Origin: Palleronia sp. THAF1
Lineage (GTDB): Bacteria > Pseudomonadota > Alphaproteobacteria > Rhodobacterales > Rhodobacteraceae
Reading direction: 5' to 3'
Assembly (NCBI RefSeq): GCF_009363795.1
Contig: NZ_CP045420.1
Span: forward strand, 3,143,001-3,207,000
DNA: 64,000 bases
Part shown: positions 63,971 through 64,000 of the stretch, piece by piece
How the letters are laid out: every line of letters begins with the position of its first letter
Numbering within the stretch: the first letter of the stretch is position 1
Notes under the pieces: generated by a model
Seen by the model: the letters and a program-made list of their open reading frames with translations, nothing else
What the model was told of the DNA's origin: nothing
Databases searched by the model: none
Made by a program: the position numbers and the translations under genes

Positions 63971-64000
63971 GCCCCAAGGATGATGTCGCGACACTGCGTC
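63967..64000 (+). CDS. bchL: BchL, protochlorophyllide reductase iron protein, 5' end only
   Basis: Only MSPKDDVATLR is visible before the window ends. The initial MSP(K/L)D is common to Rhodobacter BchL, an AAGGGA ribosome binding site precedes the ATG, and the gene order bchF-N-B-H-L-M is standard in purple bacteria. The NifH-like ATP-binding region that would prove identity lies beyond the window. It would supply electrons to BchN/BchB. Confidence 0.6.
   Translation, partial: MSPKDDVATLR

Overview
The window comes from an alphaproteobacterium that makes bacteriochlorophyll, almost certainly a member of the Rhodobacterales (Rhodobacter/Roseobacter group). The evidence is the photosynthesis genes (crtA-bchIDO, crtIB, ppsR-ppaA, bchFNBH and the start of bchL), TGT-N12-ACA boxes of the PpsR/CrtJ type, a GAAC-N7-GAAC SOS box of the Rhodobacter LexA type, the motB-flgE-flgK-flgL-flgI order, the hemH region, and the high GC. 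The crtA gene suggests a spheroidenone-type carotenoid. Coding density is very high. I see no rRNA, tRNA, CRISPR array, insertion sequence or phage, and no stretch above 300 bases without a gene.

Layout. 0-0.8 kb: rlmH (cut by the window edge) and rsfS. 1-4.4 kb: a YihY-type membrane protein, a Crp/Fnr regulator, and small membrane or PRC-barrel proteins of stress type. 4.4-11 kb: the general stress response locus. The divergent phyR and nepR-ecfG units share one palindromic EcfG-type promoter. The nepR side runs on without a real gap into a sensor histidine kinase, a phospholipase D-like protein, an Amidoligase_2 protein and a class I glutamine amidotransferase. 11-18 kb: a DUF1328 membrane protein and tamB-tamA (outer-membrane assembly). 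18-20 kb: a YfdC-like channel, a Rho_N-type small protein and a flavin oxidoreductase, each behind an EcfG-like promoter. 20-26.8 kb: crtB-crtI, divergent from crtA-bchI-bchD-bchO. 26.8-32.4 kb: flgI-flgL-flgK-flgE-motB. 32.5-45 kb: housekeeping genes: a ubiG-like paralogue, the rimP-nusA-ylxR-infB operon, pip, ubiG, a nitrilase, grxC, comF, a degenerate methyltransferase and hemH. 45-47.2 kb: two L,D-transpeptidases flanking a CAP-domain lipoprotein. 47.3-50.6 kb: rfbCBDA (dTDP-rhamnose). 50.7-54.6 kb: SOS-controlled dnaE2, an HNH protein and a cupin. 54.6-64 kb: ppsR-ppaA, divergent from bchF-bchN-bchB-bchH-bchL.

How the genes work together. The two photosynthesis blocks are about 28 kb apart but should answer to the same repressor, because the only TGT-N12-ACA boxes I found lie in their divergent promoters and ppsR/ppaA sit in the second block. 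The left third reads as a local general-stress regulon. Eight GGAAC...TT promoter motifs lie at fitting distances upstream of nepR-ecfG, phyR and six other genes. The most unusual points are: the amidoligase/amidotransferase/phospholipase D module in the nepR-ecfG operon; the palindromic shared promoters; candidate ATA (crtA) and CTG (ylxR) start codons with fitting ribosome binding sites; a motif repeated at the same offset after bchN and bchH; and a dnaE2 that is short at its C-terminus and has no imuA/imuB beside it.
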